Of a stretch of DNA of 42,071 bases, positions 25,148-33,494 are shown in pieces. A program made the translations under genes and the position numbers. Every line of letters starts with the position of its first letter. The first letter of the stretch is position 1. The notes under the pieces are model-generated. The model was given only the letters and a program-made list of their open reading frames with translations, was not told the DNA's origin and did not search any database. The DNA comes from Verrucomicrobiales bacterium (GTDB lineage: Bacteria > Verrucomicrobiota > Verrucomicrobiia > Limisphaerales > Palsa-1400): positions 62,585 through 104,655 of the forward strand of contig PLGF01000135.1 in NCBI GenBank assembly GCA_003138485.1, written 5' to 3'.

Positions 25148-27298
25148 ATGTTTCGCACTACTTTCTACTACCGCGTCAAGCCGTTCCTTCCGAGGCCGGT
25201 GCGGATGGCAATGCGCAGATGGATCGCCCGCCGCAAACGTCCGCAGGCGGGCGGGGTTTGGCCCATTCTGCCCGGATCGGAGCAGCCGCCGCCGGGCTGG
25301 CCCGGATGGCCGCGGGGCAGGAAATTCGCCTTCGTCTTGACTCACGATGTCGAGGGCCCCTCCGGCGTGGACAAGTGCCGGAAATTGATGGAGTTGGAAA
25401 TGAAGCACGGTTTTCGTTCTTCCTTCAATTTCGTGCCCGAAGGCGGCTATCGCGTCACCAAGGAACTGCGGGACCAGTTGACAGCCAACGGCTTCGAGGT
25501 GGGCGTCCATGATCTCTGTCATGATGGCAGACTTTACCGGAGCCGGGAGAGGTTTGCCGCAAGCGCGGTCAAAATCAACCGGTACCTTGCGGAATGGGGC
25601 GCGGTGGGATTCCGTTCAGCCTTCATGTTTCACAATCTGGAGTGGTTGGAGGACCTGGACATCAAATATGACGCGTCCACCTTTGACACGGACCCCTTCG
25701 AGCCGCAGCCGGACGGGACGGGGACCATTTTCCCATTCTGGAAGTCGGCCGCCAACGGCCGGGGTTACGTGGAACTGCCTTACACTTTGGCCCAGGATTC
25801 CACGCTCTATTTGATCTTGGGGGAAACGACCCCTGACATCTGGAAACGGAAGCTCGATTGGGTGGCCAGCCACGGCGGCATGGTCCTGCTCAACGTGCAT
25901 TCGGATTATCTGCGTTTTCCGGGAGAGCCGGCCAGTTCGCACACGTTCGACGTTGGACTCTACGAGGAGTTTCTGAAATATGCCCGTCAACGGCAGGCTG
26001 AGGCATGGCACTGTCTGCCCAGGGAAATGGCCGCCTTTGTCGAAACCTTCAAGCCGCCGCCGCGTCGAACGCCAAAGCGCGTCTGCATGGTCACCTATTC
26101 GTACTTTCTGGCCGACGCCCGCGTGACGCGCTATGCCGAGGCCCTGGCAAGCCGGGGCGACCATGTCGATGTCTTGTCGGTTCGGCGCTGGAAGGAAATG
26201 GCCGAGACAGATCCTCACCCCAACATCAATATCGTTCGTCTTCAGTCTCGCTTCGGCAAAAAGGAAGTTTCTCCCATCTCGTACCTTCTGCCGGTTCTCC
26301 GCTTTCTGTTTTCCTCGACGCGGTGGATTTCCCGCAGCCACGCCAGGCGGCCCTACGATTTCTTCCACATTCATAACATCCCGGACTTCCTGGTCTTTTC
26401 CGCCTTCTTCCCCAGGCGAAAGGGGGCCAAGGTCATCCTCGACATCCACGACATCGTCCCGGAGTTTTATGGCAGCAAATTCGCGAAAAAAGAAAACGCG
26501 ACCATCATCTCCCTCCTGCGTTGGATTGAACGTGTCTCCGCCAAATGCGCCGATCAAATCATCATTTCCAACCATCTCTGGCTCGAAACCTATGCCGCTC
26601 GCACCGGCGCCGACGGCAAATGCAGTGTCTTTATTAACAACGTGGACCGCCGGATTTTTTGTCCCCGCACCCGTTTGCGCAAGGACGGCAAATTCATCAT
26701 TATTTTCCCCGGCGGCCTCCAATGGCACCAGGGCGTCGATATTGCTTTGCGCGCCTTTCAGAAGGTCAGCGCTCGCGCGCCGGAAGCCGAATTTCACATT
26801 TACGGCGACGGCAACGTGAAGCAGGCACTCATGGACCTGTCCGCCGAACTGGGATTGGATGGCGTCGTGCGGTTTTTCGACCCGGTGCCTGTCCGTGAAA
26901 TCGCCCGAATCATGGCGGAGGCTGATCTGGGCGTGGTGCCCAAACGGGCTGATTCCTTTGGCAACCAGGCTTACAGCACCAAGATCATGGAATTCATGTC
27001 CCTGGGCGTGCCGGTGATTGTATCGGAGACCAAAATTGACCGGTATTATTTTAACGATTCGGTCGTTCGTTTCTTTCCCTCGGGCAATCACGAGGCGCTG
27101 GCGGAGGCGATGCTCCAAATGATCGGCAACCCGGAGTTGCGCCGCCAAATGGCCGCGCGCGCTTCGGCCTACGCCGCTGACAATAGCTGGGAAAAGCGCA
27201 AGGTCGATTACCTGAACCTGGTCGATTCAGTGTGCGGCGCGTTGCCCGCCAACGGCTCCATCAGGCCATCCCTGCCGGAACCTTCCCATGCGCCTTGA
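25148..27298 (+). CDS. Fusion of polysaccharide deacetylase-like domain and GT4 glycosyltransferase
   Basis: 716 residues from ATG 25148. The frame extends to a TTG at 25094 that would overlap the previous gene and is less likely. Residues about 55-300: NodB-like barrel with FVLTHDVEGP (D67 as metal ligand candidate), EVGVHDLCHDGRLY, GFRSAFMFHN and GGMVLLNVHSDY. Residues about 310-716: GT4 GT-B fold with RVCMVTYSYFLADARVTRYA, VILDIHDIVPEF, IIFPGGLQWHQGVDIALRAF and YSTKIMEFMSLGVPVIVSE. No signal peptide, so both domains seem cytoplasmic. That is unusual for deacetylases acting on finished polymer and hints at work on a lipid-linked or nucleotide-linked intermediate. It overlaps the next deacetylase gene by 11 bases. 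Confidence 0.8.
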   Translation: MFRTTFYYRVKPFLPRPVRMAMRRWIARRKRPQAGGVWPILPGSEQPPPGWPGWPRGRKFAFVLTHDVEGPSGVDKCRKLMELEMKHGFRSSFNFVPEGGYRVTKELRDQLTANGFEVGVHDLCHDGRLYRSRERFAASAVKINRYLAEWGAVGFRSAFMFHNLEWLEDLDIKYDASTFDTDPFEPQPDGTGTIFPFWKSAANGRGYVELPYTLAQDSTLYLILGETTPDIWKRKLDWVASHGGMVLLNVHSDYLRFPGEPASSHTFDVGLYEEFLKYARQRQAEAWHCLPREMAAFVETFKPPPRRTPKRVCMVTYSYFLADARVTRYAEALASRGDHVDVLSVRRWKEMAETDPHPNINIVRLQSRFGKKEVSPISYLLPVLRFLFSSTRWISRSHARRPYDFFHIHNIPDFLVFSAFFPRRKGAKVILDIHDIVPEFYGSKFAKKENATIISLLRWIERVSAKCADQIIISNHLWLETYAARTGADGKCSVFINNVDRRIFCPRTRLRKDGKFIIIFPGGLQWHQGVDIALRAFQKVSARAPEAEFHIYGDGNVKQALMDLSAELGLDGVVRFFDPVPVREIARIMAEADLGVVPKRADSFGNQAYSTKIMEFMSLGVPVIVSETKIDRYYFNDSVVRFFPSGNHEALAEAMLQMIGNPELRRQMAARASAYAADNSWEKRKVDYLNLVDSVCGALPANGSIRPSLPEPSHAP

Positions 27299-28154
27299 CC
27301 GGCAATTGACGACCAGCGTCTTTCACCCGCTGCAACGAGCCGGCTTCGGCGCCGCTCGATCCCGGCTCCCCATTCTGATGTACCACAGCCTTTCCGCTGA
27401 ACCGGAGGAGGGCGTGGCTCCCTACTATAAAACAAGCACCGATCCCGTCATCTTCCGCCAGCAGATGAACTTTCTCGCCAGCCGCGGCTACAAGACCGCC
27501 GCCTTGCCCCAAGTGGTTGACTGGCTCCGCACCGGCAGGCCCATCCCGGAAAACTCCGTGGTCATCACCTTCGACGACGGTTTTCGAAGCGTATTGAAGG
27601 ATGCTTTTCCCGCCATGCAACAGCATGGTTTTACCGCCACCCTGTTTCTTGCCACCGCGTTCGTGGGGGAACAAAACCGCTCGTTCAAAGGCAGGGAATG
27701 TCTCAGTTGGCCGGAAGTCCGGGAAATGCGCAAGGCCGGCATGGCCTTTGGTTCGCACACTGTCAACCATCCCGAACTGGTGAACCTTTCCGCGGGGCAA
27801 ATCGAACGCGAGCTGCGCGATTCGCGGGCTGAGATCGAGCAGCGTCTGGGGGAGCCGGCGACCGCCTTTTCGTACCCCTACGCGTTCCCGCAGGGGAACC
27901 GCCCCTTCGCGAAAACCCTTCGGGACCTGCTGATTCAGGCGGGCTACACCTGCTGCGTGACCACCGAAGTGGGCCGGGTCAAGGCGGGCGATGACCCCTA
28001 TCGCTTGAAGCGCCTGCCGGCCAATTCATGCGACGACCCGCAGTTGTTTCGAGCCAAACTGGAAGGCGGCTACGATTGGTTGGGATTTCCGCAACGGGCT
28101 TTCAAACTTCTCAAAAGGTCCGCTGGAGCGGCGTCTCCGGCTTCCAGCAGATGA
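27288..28154 (+). CDS. Polysaccharide deacetylase (NodB family)
   Basis: 288 residues. NodB motifs are complete: PILMYHSL near the N-terminus, VITFDDGFRSV (motif 1, catalytic base and metal Asp), FGSHTVNHPEL (motif 2, two metal His) and FSYPYAF (motif 3). It removes N-acetyl groups from amino sugars, or is a close relative with another acyl substrate. No clear signal peptide is present, although export cannot be excluded. Start ATG 27288 lies inside the end of the preceding fusion gene, and its stop overlaps the next GT2 start (ATGA), so translation is coupled on both sides. It is one of three deacetylase-like domains in the locus. Confidence 0.85.
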   Translation: MRLDRQLTTSVFHPLQRAGFGAARSRLPILMYHSLSAEPEEGVAPYYKTSTDPVIFRQQMNFLASRGYKTAALPQVVDWLRTGRPIPENSVVITFDDGFRSVLKDAFPAMQQHGFTATLFLATAFVGEQNRSFKGRECLSWPEVREMRKAGMAFGSHTVNHPELVNLSAGQIERELRDSRAEIEQRLGEPATAFSYPYAFPQGNRPFAKTLRDLLIQAGYTCCVTTEVGRVKAGDDPYRLKRLPANSCDDPQLFRAKLEGGYDWLGFPQRAFKLLKRSAGAASPASSR

Positions 28155-29113
28155 AACCGGATATCTCCATTATCATCATCAACTGGAATTCGAAGGCATT
28201 TGTCGAAACCTGCGTCCGCTCCATTTTTGAGCAAACCCGCAATATCGAGTTTGAGATTATCGTCCTGGACAACGCCTCTTGCGACGGCTGCGGTGAGATG
28301 CTGGCGGCGAAGTTTCCAAAAGTGAACTTTATTCAAGGCGACAAGAACCTCGGGTTTTCCAGGGGCAACAACCAGGCGGCCTTGCGCGCGCGCGCGGATA
28401 CGTTGTTGTTTCTTAATCCCGACACCGAAGTGCGCCCTGGCGCGATCCAACGCCTTTTTGCCGTGACAACCTCCCATGCGGATGCCGGGGCCGTCGGGGC
28501 CCGGCTGCTCAACTCGGACGGTACTTTGCAGGATAGTTGCCTCCAGGCCTTTCCGACTATTTTGAATCAAATGGCGGACGCCGCGATTTTGCGCCGCCTG
28601 TTTCCCAAGTCCTCCCTTTGGGGAACGATGTCGCTCTATTCGGGCGATTCACAGGAGGCCGCGGTGGAAGGCATTTCGGGCGCCTGCATTATGACACCAA
28701 AACCGGTCTTCGACAGGGTCGGCGGGTTCAGTGAAACGTATTTCATGTATTTCGAGGACATGGACTACTGCCTGAAAGTCAGGAAAGCCGGCCGCAGGAA
28801 CTATTATGTGCCCGATGCCGAGATTATTCATCATGGCGGCAAGAGCGCTGCCGCATCGACCAGCAAGTTCTCCAGTGTCATGATGGCTGAATCCGCCTGG
28901 CGCTTCTTTGGGAAGGAACATGGACGCGCGACGGCGGCATTGTTCCGCTTCTGCATGGCTCTGAAAGCCATCTCCCGTTCGATGGGGGTGGCTCTTCTTT
29001 ATCCGGCAGCGGGGACATCATCCCGCCGGACCCTGCTCAAGAACACGTTTTTCAAGTGGAAATGCGTGGCGCGATGGGCTTTGGGCGCTGAATCGTGGGT
29101 CAGGAACTACTGA
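28151..29113 (+). CDS. GT2 family glycosyltransferase (rhamnosyltransferase-like)
   Basis: 320 residues from ATG 28151, chosen because the GT-A fold begins at once (DISIIIINWNSKAFVETCV) and the ATGA overlap with the deacetylase stop is typical coupling; the longer frame to 28028 lies inside that gene. Signatures: IIVLDNASCDG, NLGFSRGNNQAA, LLFLNPDTEVRPG (metal-binding D-x-D-type) and SGACIMTPKPVFDRVGGFSE with YFEDMDYCLKV. This is the WbbL/rhamnosyltransferase-like branch. It adds one sugar to the lipid-linked repeat unit on the cytoplasmic side. Donor and acceptor cannot be read. The C-terminal 70 residues are basic and may bind the membrane. Confidence 0.85.
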   Translation: MKPDISIIIINWNSKAFVETCVRSIFEQTRNIEFEIIVLDNASCDGCGEMLAAKFPKVNFIQGDKNLGFSRGNNQAALRARADTLLFLNPDTEVRPGAIQRLFAVTTSHADAGAVGARLLNSDGTLQDSCLQAFPTILNQMADAAILRRLFPKSSLWGTMSLYSGDSQEAAVEGISGACIMTPKPVFDRVGGFSETYFMYFEDMDYCLKVRKAGRRNYYVPDAEIIHHGGKSAAASTSKFSSVMMAESAWRFFGKEHGRATAALFRFCMALKAISRSMGVALLYPAAGTSSRRTLLKNTFFKWKCVARWALGAESWVRNY

Positions 29114-29120
29114 GGGGACC

Positions 29121-30044
29121 ATGACCGGGCGCACCTACGTATTGATCTCTCCGGCGCGGAATGAGCAGGCGACAATCGAAATCACAATCAAGTCGGTGCT
29201 CGCGCAAACGATCCTCCCCAGAGAATGGATCATCGTCAGCGACCGATCCACCGATCGCACCGATGATATTGTCCGGCAATCCGCCGCGAACCACGATTTC
29301 ATCCGGTTGGTTCGGATCGAAGGGACGCCCGAACACAGTTTTGCCGCCGTGGTGCGGGCGACTGAAACGGGCGTTCGTTCGTTGACAACAACCGATTACT
29401 CTTACATCGGCTTGCTCGATGCGGACGTGTCATTTGCGCCGGACTATTATGAACGGCTCATCGGTGAATTTGAACGCGATCCCGAACTGGGCCTCGCGGG
29501 GGGATTGGTCCTGGACGTTGGAACCAGCCGCAAGCGCAACATTCAGAACCTCAACGAGATTGCCGGCGCGACCCAATTCTTTACCCGCAAATGCTTTGAA
29601 GTCATTGGCGGACTCCTTGCCATTCCCGAAGGCGGCTGGGACGCGATCACTTGCGTGCGCGCGCGGATGAACGGATTCAAAACAGCCACCTTTCCAAACA
29701 TCGTCATGGACCACCTCAAGCCCAGGAATGTCGCCAAAGGAAACCTGTTCAGCCGCAACTGGCAGCTTGGCGTGCGCGATCATGCTTTGGCGGCGCATCC
29801 GTTGTTTGAAATCGCCAAGTGTTGCAGCCGCTGCCTGGATTCCCCGCCCCTGCTCGGCGCGCTATCCCGCCTGACGGGCTTCGCCTGGGCCTCCGTCAGC
29901 GGACACAATCACGCCCTCCCCGCCGATGTCGCCGCCTTCACCCGCGCAGAGCAGTTGCGGCGAATGAGGGTTTTCTTTAAGCCGCTGAGACACAGCCCAG
30001 TCGCCAAGTCCAATAATAAGGCAATGTCCGGCCCGGCAGATTAA
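29121..30044 (+). CDS. GT2 family glycosyltransferase
   Basis: 307 residues with a strong Shine-Dalgarno, GAGGGG (29112-29117), just before ATG 29121. GT-A fold: TYVLISPARNEQATIEITIK, EWIIVSDRSTDRTDDIV, YIGLLDADVSFAPDYYERLI (D-A-D metal motif) and later GGWDAITCVRARMNGFK. The family resembles dolichol-phosphate-mannose-synthase-like and EPS GT2 enzymes without a C-terminal membrane domain. Probable role: sugar addition to the repeat unit. It follows the previous GT2 after 7 bases and is the last gene before a 267-base gap with RNA-like hairpins. Confidence 0.85.
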   Translation: MTGRTYVLISPARNEQATIEITIKSVLAQTILPREWIIVSDRSTDRTDDIVRQSAANHDFIRLVRIEGTPEHSFAAVVRATETGVRSLTTTDYSYIGLLDADVSFAPDYYERLIGEFERDPELGLAGGLVLDVGTSRKRNIQNLNEIAGATQFFTRKCFEVIGGLLAIPEGGWDAITCVRARMNGFKTATFPNIVMDHLKPRNVAKGNLFSRNWQLGVRDHALAAHPLFEIAKCCSRCLDSPPLLGALSRLTGFAWASVSGHNHALPADVAAFTRAEQLRRMRVFFKPLRHSPVAKSNNKAMSGPAD

Positions 30045-30244
30045 CATGCCGGGTCATTGTTTCGAGCGCGTCCTCATTGGTTTCGAGCACGCAGCATGGA
30101 TGGAGATTCCGCTGGCGCTGGAAGACTCGGTGGAAGAATTGGCACCAAAAATGCTATTTCGCAACATAAAGGACGCAACCGCGTCAATGAATTCGGGCCA
30201 AACCGGTGTCCGCCGCCGCAGTCCGCAGTGGGGAAAGACCTGAC

Positions 30245-30311
30245 TTGGCATCCGAAAATGGTGGTCGGATGCCCTTGCATGGGTTTACAATGCAAAACCT
30301 GGAGATGCCAA
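30245..30311 (+). promoter_or_regulatory. Leader with two hairpins and an alternative pairing next to the start codon
   Basis: Hairpin 1: GGCATCCGA (30247-30255) with TCGGATGCC (30265-30273), nine perfect pairs, 9-base loop. Hairpin 2: TTGCAT (30275-30280) with ATGCAA (30290-30295). The Shine-Dalgarno GGAG is at 30301-30304. TTGGCAT (30245-30251), part of the first arm, can instead pair with ATGCCAA (30305-30311), the bases between Shine-Dalgarno and ATG 30312. The two folds exclude each other, as in a translational switch. Visible pairing only; function is inferred. Confidence 0.4.
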
Positions 30312-32126
30312 ATGAAAGAACAGCGATTTTTTAACAGCCTCTTTAACCCAAGAGCAGCGGGCGCCTTGATGAAACTCGCGGCAATGGCTTTCGCCTTGGC
30401 GCAGATGGCCACGACGGCAAAAGCCGTCGAGTATTACGTGGATTATTCAAACGGCTTCGATACCAACGCCGGCACAGCGCAAACTACCGCGTGGCAGCAC
30501 TGTCCGGGCGATGTCCAGGCGTCGGCGAACGCAAATCGCACCCTTCAACCGGGGGACACCGTCTATTTCAAGGGCGGCGTCACGTGCGTTAATCCCCGAG
30601 TCAATTGCAACAGTGGCTCGCTGGTTTGTGCCGGCTCCACTGGGAATATTTCGGGAGGCGGCGTCTTCACGGACGCCGCGGCGAATTTCTCATCCGTTCA
30701 ACCCGGTGACTTCATTTACGTTTACAATGGCGTCACAAACGGCGTGTTTGTCGAATCCTGCGGGTGCTGGTGCATAACGAATGTGACGGGCACAAATTTG
30801 ACTGTTCAGGGGTTCGATGCGCTTGCGGATGCCGCCAACCGGTTGACGTATGTGGTCTGCCGCTTTATTACGTTTACCAGCCGCCAGGATTTCGGCTCCG
30901 GGCCGGCGGTGCTTGACGGCTCGGGCACGAACCGGTGGTATTTTAAATTCGGCAATTTCAACCGTTTTTCAGGGTTGACCTTTCAGAACTCGGAACAGGT
31001 GGTGACCGGGACCAACAGCAGCGATACCGCGTGGGGCATTATCGAAGAAAGCGGTTCCACTCCCTACCAGGGTTTGCTTGTGGACAACTGTCTTTTCACC
31101 AACATTTACTCGAGCACATACCTCGGAAGCACTCCCGTGCAGTACCAGGTCTTTCAGCATAATATCGTCCAGAATTACTGCGGATATGGCCTTGATACCG
31201 GCAATTATTCACTTGTCCAGGACAATTTCTTCACCAACGGCATAGCCAGCGCCAGAAGCGCCGGCGCTTATTCGGTCATCCGGTTTAATTCTGTGGTGGG
31301 CATGTTTACGATCAATAAATACCATTCCGATTGCATTGGGCCGCTCTTCAGTCCCTCCGCAAGCCCCGGCAGCAACGGTTACGGCTGGATTTATGCGAAC
31401 TGGCTTGAAAACGCCGTGCAAGGCATCATGTTTGAATATAACAATAACGGCACGCACGACTGGACGGTCGCCAACAACGTTTTTGTCGGCCATTTTGGCA
31501 ACGACGGCAAAGGACAGGGAACATCGGCCATCATTGCCGACAATTCACCCAATCTCAGAATATATAACAATATCTTCATGGGGACCAACAATGCCTGCGG
31601 TTGGGACAGGGCGATTGCGTTGGACGTTGGACCCGCCTATATAACCAGCAGCACCAACGTCTCAGTTGTGGAAAATATATTTTACAACCCGTCAAGCGTA
31701 ATGCAAATGGGAATGATGAATGTCACAAACATTATTGTGCCGACGCTGTTTATCCACGGCAATCACTATCATGTGCCGAACTACAGTAAAGGCGACAGCG
31801 CGGACTGGAACGTAACCGCCGGCGGGAAGAAGACGCCTTATTTGTACAGCCAATGGACGAATTTGTTGGGATTCGACAGCGACACAAATTCCACGCACAA
31901 TGTTGATCCAGGTTTCCTTCATCCCAACGACACATATACCAACATAGATGTTCATGTGAGGGCCGGCTTTCAGTCCACAAATACATTTACCAATTTGAAT
32001 GTCCTCCTTCGTGATCCCTCCCGCACGTTCAGGGTCAGAACTTCGTTGGGAACCAACGCATCGTGGGGCATCGGCGCATACAGCATCCTGTTCCCGGCGA
32101 GCGGTCTTAAGGTCCAAAGCCAATAA
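30312..32126 (+). CDS. Secreted right-handed beta-helix protein (lyase/epimerase-like fold)
   Basis: 604 residues from ATG 30312, chosen for the Shine-Dalgarno GGAG seven bases before it and the signal peptide that follows (LAAMAFALAQMATTAKA); the frame upstream to 30057 has no protein character. The mature protein opens with VEYYVDYSNGFDTNAGTAQT, typical of pectate-lyase-like and polysaccharide-modifying beta-helix proteins. Many Asn-rich rungs follow (NNIFMGTNNACGW, VVENIFYNPSSV, VANNVFVGHFGNDGKG). Periplasmic or extracellular. By position between glycosyltransferases and the polymerase it may cut, epimerise or bind the polymer, as AlgG/AlgL-like proteins do in alginate loci. No catalytic residues could be assigned. 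Its stop overlaps the next start (TAATG). Confidence 0.75.
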   Translation: MKEQRFFNSLFNPRAAGALMKLAAMAFALAQMATTAKAVEYYVDYSNGFDTNAGTAQTTAWQHCPGDVQASANANRTLQPGDTVYFKGGVTCVNPRVNCNSGSLVCAGSTGNISGGGVFTDAAANFSSVQPGDFIYVYNGVTNGVFVESCGCWCITNVTGTNLTVQGFDALADAANRLTYVVCRFITFTSRQDFGSGPAVLDGSGTNRWYFKFGNFNRFSGLTFQNSEQVVTGTNSSDTAWGIIEESGSTPYQGLLVDNCLFTNIYSSTYLGSTPVQYQVFQHNIVQNYCGYGLDTGNYSLVQDNFFTNGIASARSAGAYSVIRFNSVVGMFTINKYHSDCIGPLFSPSASPGSNGYGWIYANWLENAVQGIMFEYNNNGTHDWTVANNVFVGHFGNDGKGQGTSAIIADNSPNLRIYNNIFMGTNNACGWDRAIALDVGPAYITSSTNVSVVENIFYNPSSVMQMGMMNVTNIIVPTLFIHGNHYHVPNYSKGDSADWNVTAGGKKTPYLYSQWTNLLGFDSDTNSTHNVDPGFLHPNDTYTNIDVHVRAGFQSTNTFTNLNVLLRDPSRTFRVRTSLGTNASWGIGAYSILFPASGLKVQSQ

Positions 32127-33460
32127 TGCAACTTGGGTACTTCGTACTGGCACTCGCGTCGATTCTGCTCCTGCTTGTGTCACGACACCTTGTCGTGACT
32201 GTGTTTTTGGCCGCGGTCATCGTTCTTTCGGCTTGTCCGGGGCTGATGATCGGCGGCCTGAATATTTACGCGGTGCGGGTGCTCATCCTGGCGGGATTGG
32301 TCCGCGCGTTGGCGCGGCCGTCGGAGAGACCGGCGATCTTCCCCGTGGCCACGGACTGGATCCTGGTGCTGTTTGTCGTCGCCGCGCTTTTCGCCAGCGT
32401 CTTTCATCATTCGATTCAAAAGACGTTCATTGCCAACGCTGGAACCGCCAGCGACGCGTTTTTCTCCTATGTCCTGTTCAGAAGATGGATCACGTCATTG
32501 GATGACGCGGTCTGGTACCTGAAGAGCCTGCTCATTATTCTGATCCCCGTCGCTGTTCTGATGCTCTTCCAATACGCGACGGACAGAAACTTGTTCAGCT
32601 ATTTGGGCGGTGTTCTCACGAAGGCGGAACTTCGCAACGGGTTGGTGCGCGCCAATGGGCCGTTCCGCAGCGCCCTGATCGCCGGAACAGAAGCCGCTGT
32701 TTGCCTTCCTATTTGCATCGCCTTCTGGCGCAGCGGGAAGAAGTCCGAGCGTCTGCTTGCCAAGGCAGGCCTGTTCGCATCGGTGGCCATACCTTTCACG
32801 GCGACGGCGAGCGGACCATTGATGACGCTCGGCTTCGGCATCGTCGCCATGGTTGTTTGGAAGCAGAGGAGCCGCCTGCGCCTCATTTTGCGCCTGAGTC
32901 TGGTTGCCCTGATCGTCCTGCACCTGGTCATGAAAGCGCCGGTGTGGTATCTGATGGCGCACATTGATTTGTCAGGCGGGAGCAACGGCTGGTTCCGGGC
33001 GCGGCTCATTGATGCCGCGATTGATCACTTCAGGGAATGGTGGCTGGGGGGCACGGATTTCACCAAAGACTGGATGCCAACGGGAGTTACGTGGAGCGAG
33101 GACAACAGTGACATCTGCAACCACTACATCCTGATGGGCGTTGTGGGCGGATTGCCGCTCATGGTCATCTTTATCGCCATCATCGCATCGTGCTTCCGCC
33201 ATTTGCGGCGCGCGTTTCAGACGCTTCCAGACGCGATGTTTCGGAACAAATTCATCGTCTGGTCCTTGGGCGCGATGCTCTTCGCTCATGCCGCAACCAT
33301 GTTTACCATAGATTATTATGAAGCGTCATCGGTCGCCTTGCTTTACTCGCTTTTTGCGGTCATTGTCTCGGCTTGTTCGGTCATGGCGGCGGAGCCGATG
33401 ATTGAAACAGGGGATGCGTCGGAGCTGATCGAGGAAGCTCAGAATACGCCTCAACCGTGA
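32126..33460 (+). CDS. Wzy/O-antigen-ligase-like polysaccharide polymerase
   Basis: 444 residues, strongly hydrophobic with about 10-12 membrane segments (YFVLALASILLLLV, VVTVFLAAVIVLSACPGLMI, WILVLFVVAALFASV, LMTLGFGIVAMVVW and further). Between late segments is a larger periplasmic part, RARLIDAAIDHFREWWLGGT and WSEDNSDICNHYILMGVVGG, like the Wzy_C/O-antigen ligase domain with its conserved Arg and His. Role: joining repeat units at the periplasmic face of the inner membrane, or ligating polymer to an acceptor. ATG 32126 shares one base with the preceding stop. Together with the Wzx gene that follows it supports a Wzx/Wzy-dependent pathway. Confidence 0.8.
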   Translation: MQLGYFVLALASILLLLVSRHLVVTVFLAAVIVLSACPGLMIGGLNIYAVRVLILAGLVRALARPSERPAIFPVATDWILVLFVVAALFASVFHHSIQKTFIANAGTASDAFFSYVLFRRWITSLDDAVWYLKSLLIILIPVAVLMLFQYATDRNLFSYLGGVLTKAELRNGLVRANGPFRSALIAGTEAAVCLPICIAFWRSGKKSERLLAKAGLFASVAIPFTATASGPLMTLGFGIVAMVVWKQRSRLRLILRLSLVALIVLHLVMKAPVWYLMAHIDLSGGSNGWFRARLIDAAIDHFREWWLGGTDFTKDWMPTGVTWSEDNSDICNHYILMGVVGGLPLMVIFIAIIASCFRHLRRAFQTLPDAMFRNKFIVWSLGAMLFAHAATMFTIDYYEASSVALLYSLFAVIVSACSVMAAEPMIETGDASELIEEAQNTPQP

Positions 33461-33494
33461 TGCTTGTGTTTGGAAGTTACAACTGATCGATTCC

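Noticed and set aside
30057-30311. N-terminal extension of the beta-helix protein
   Set aside because: Basic, Cys-rich sequence without domain character; ATG 30312 has a Shine-Dalgarno and a signal peptide follows.
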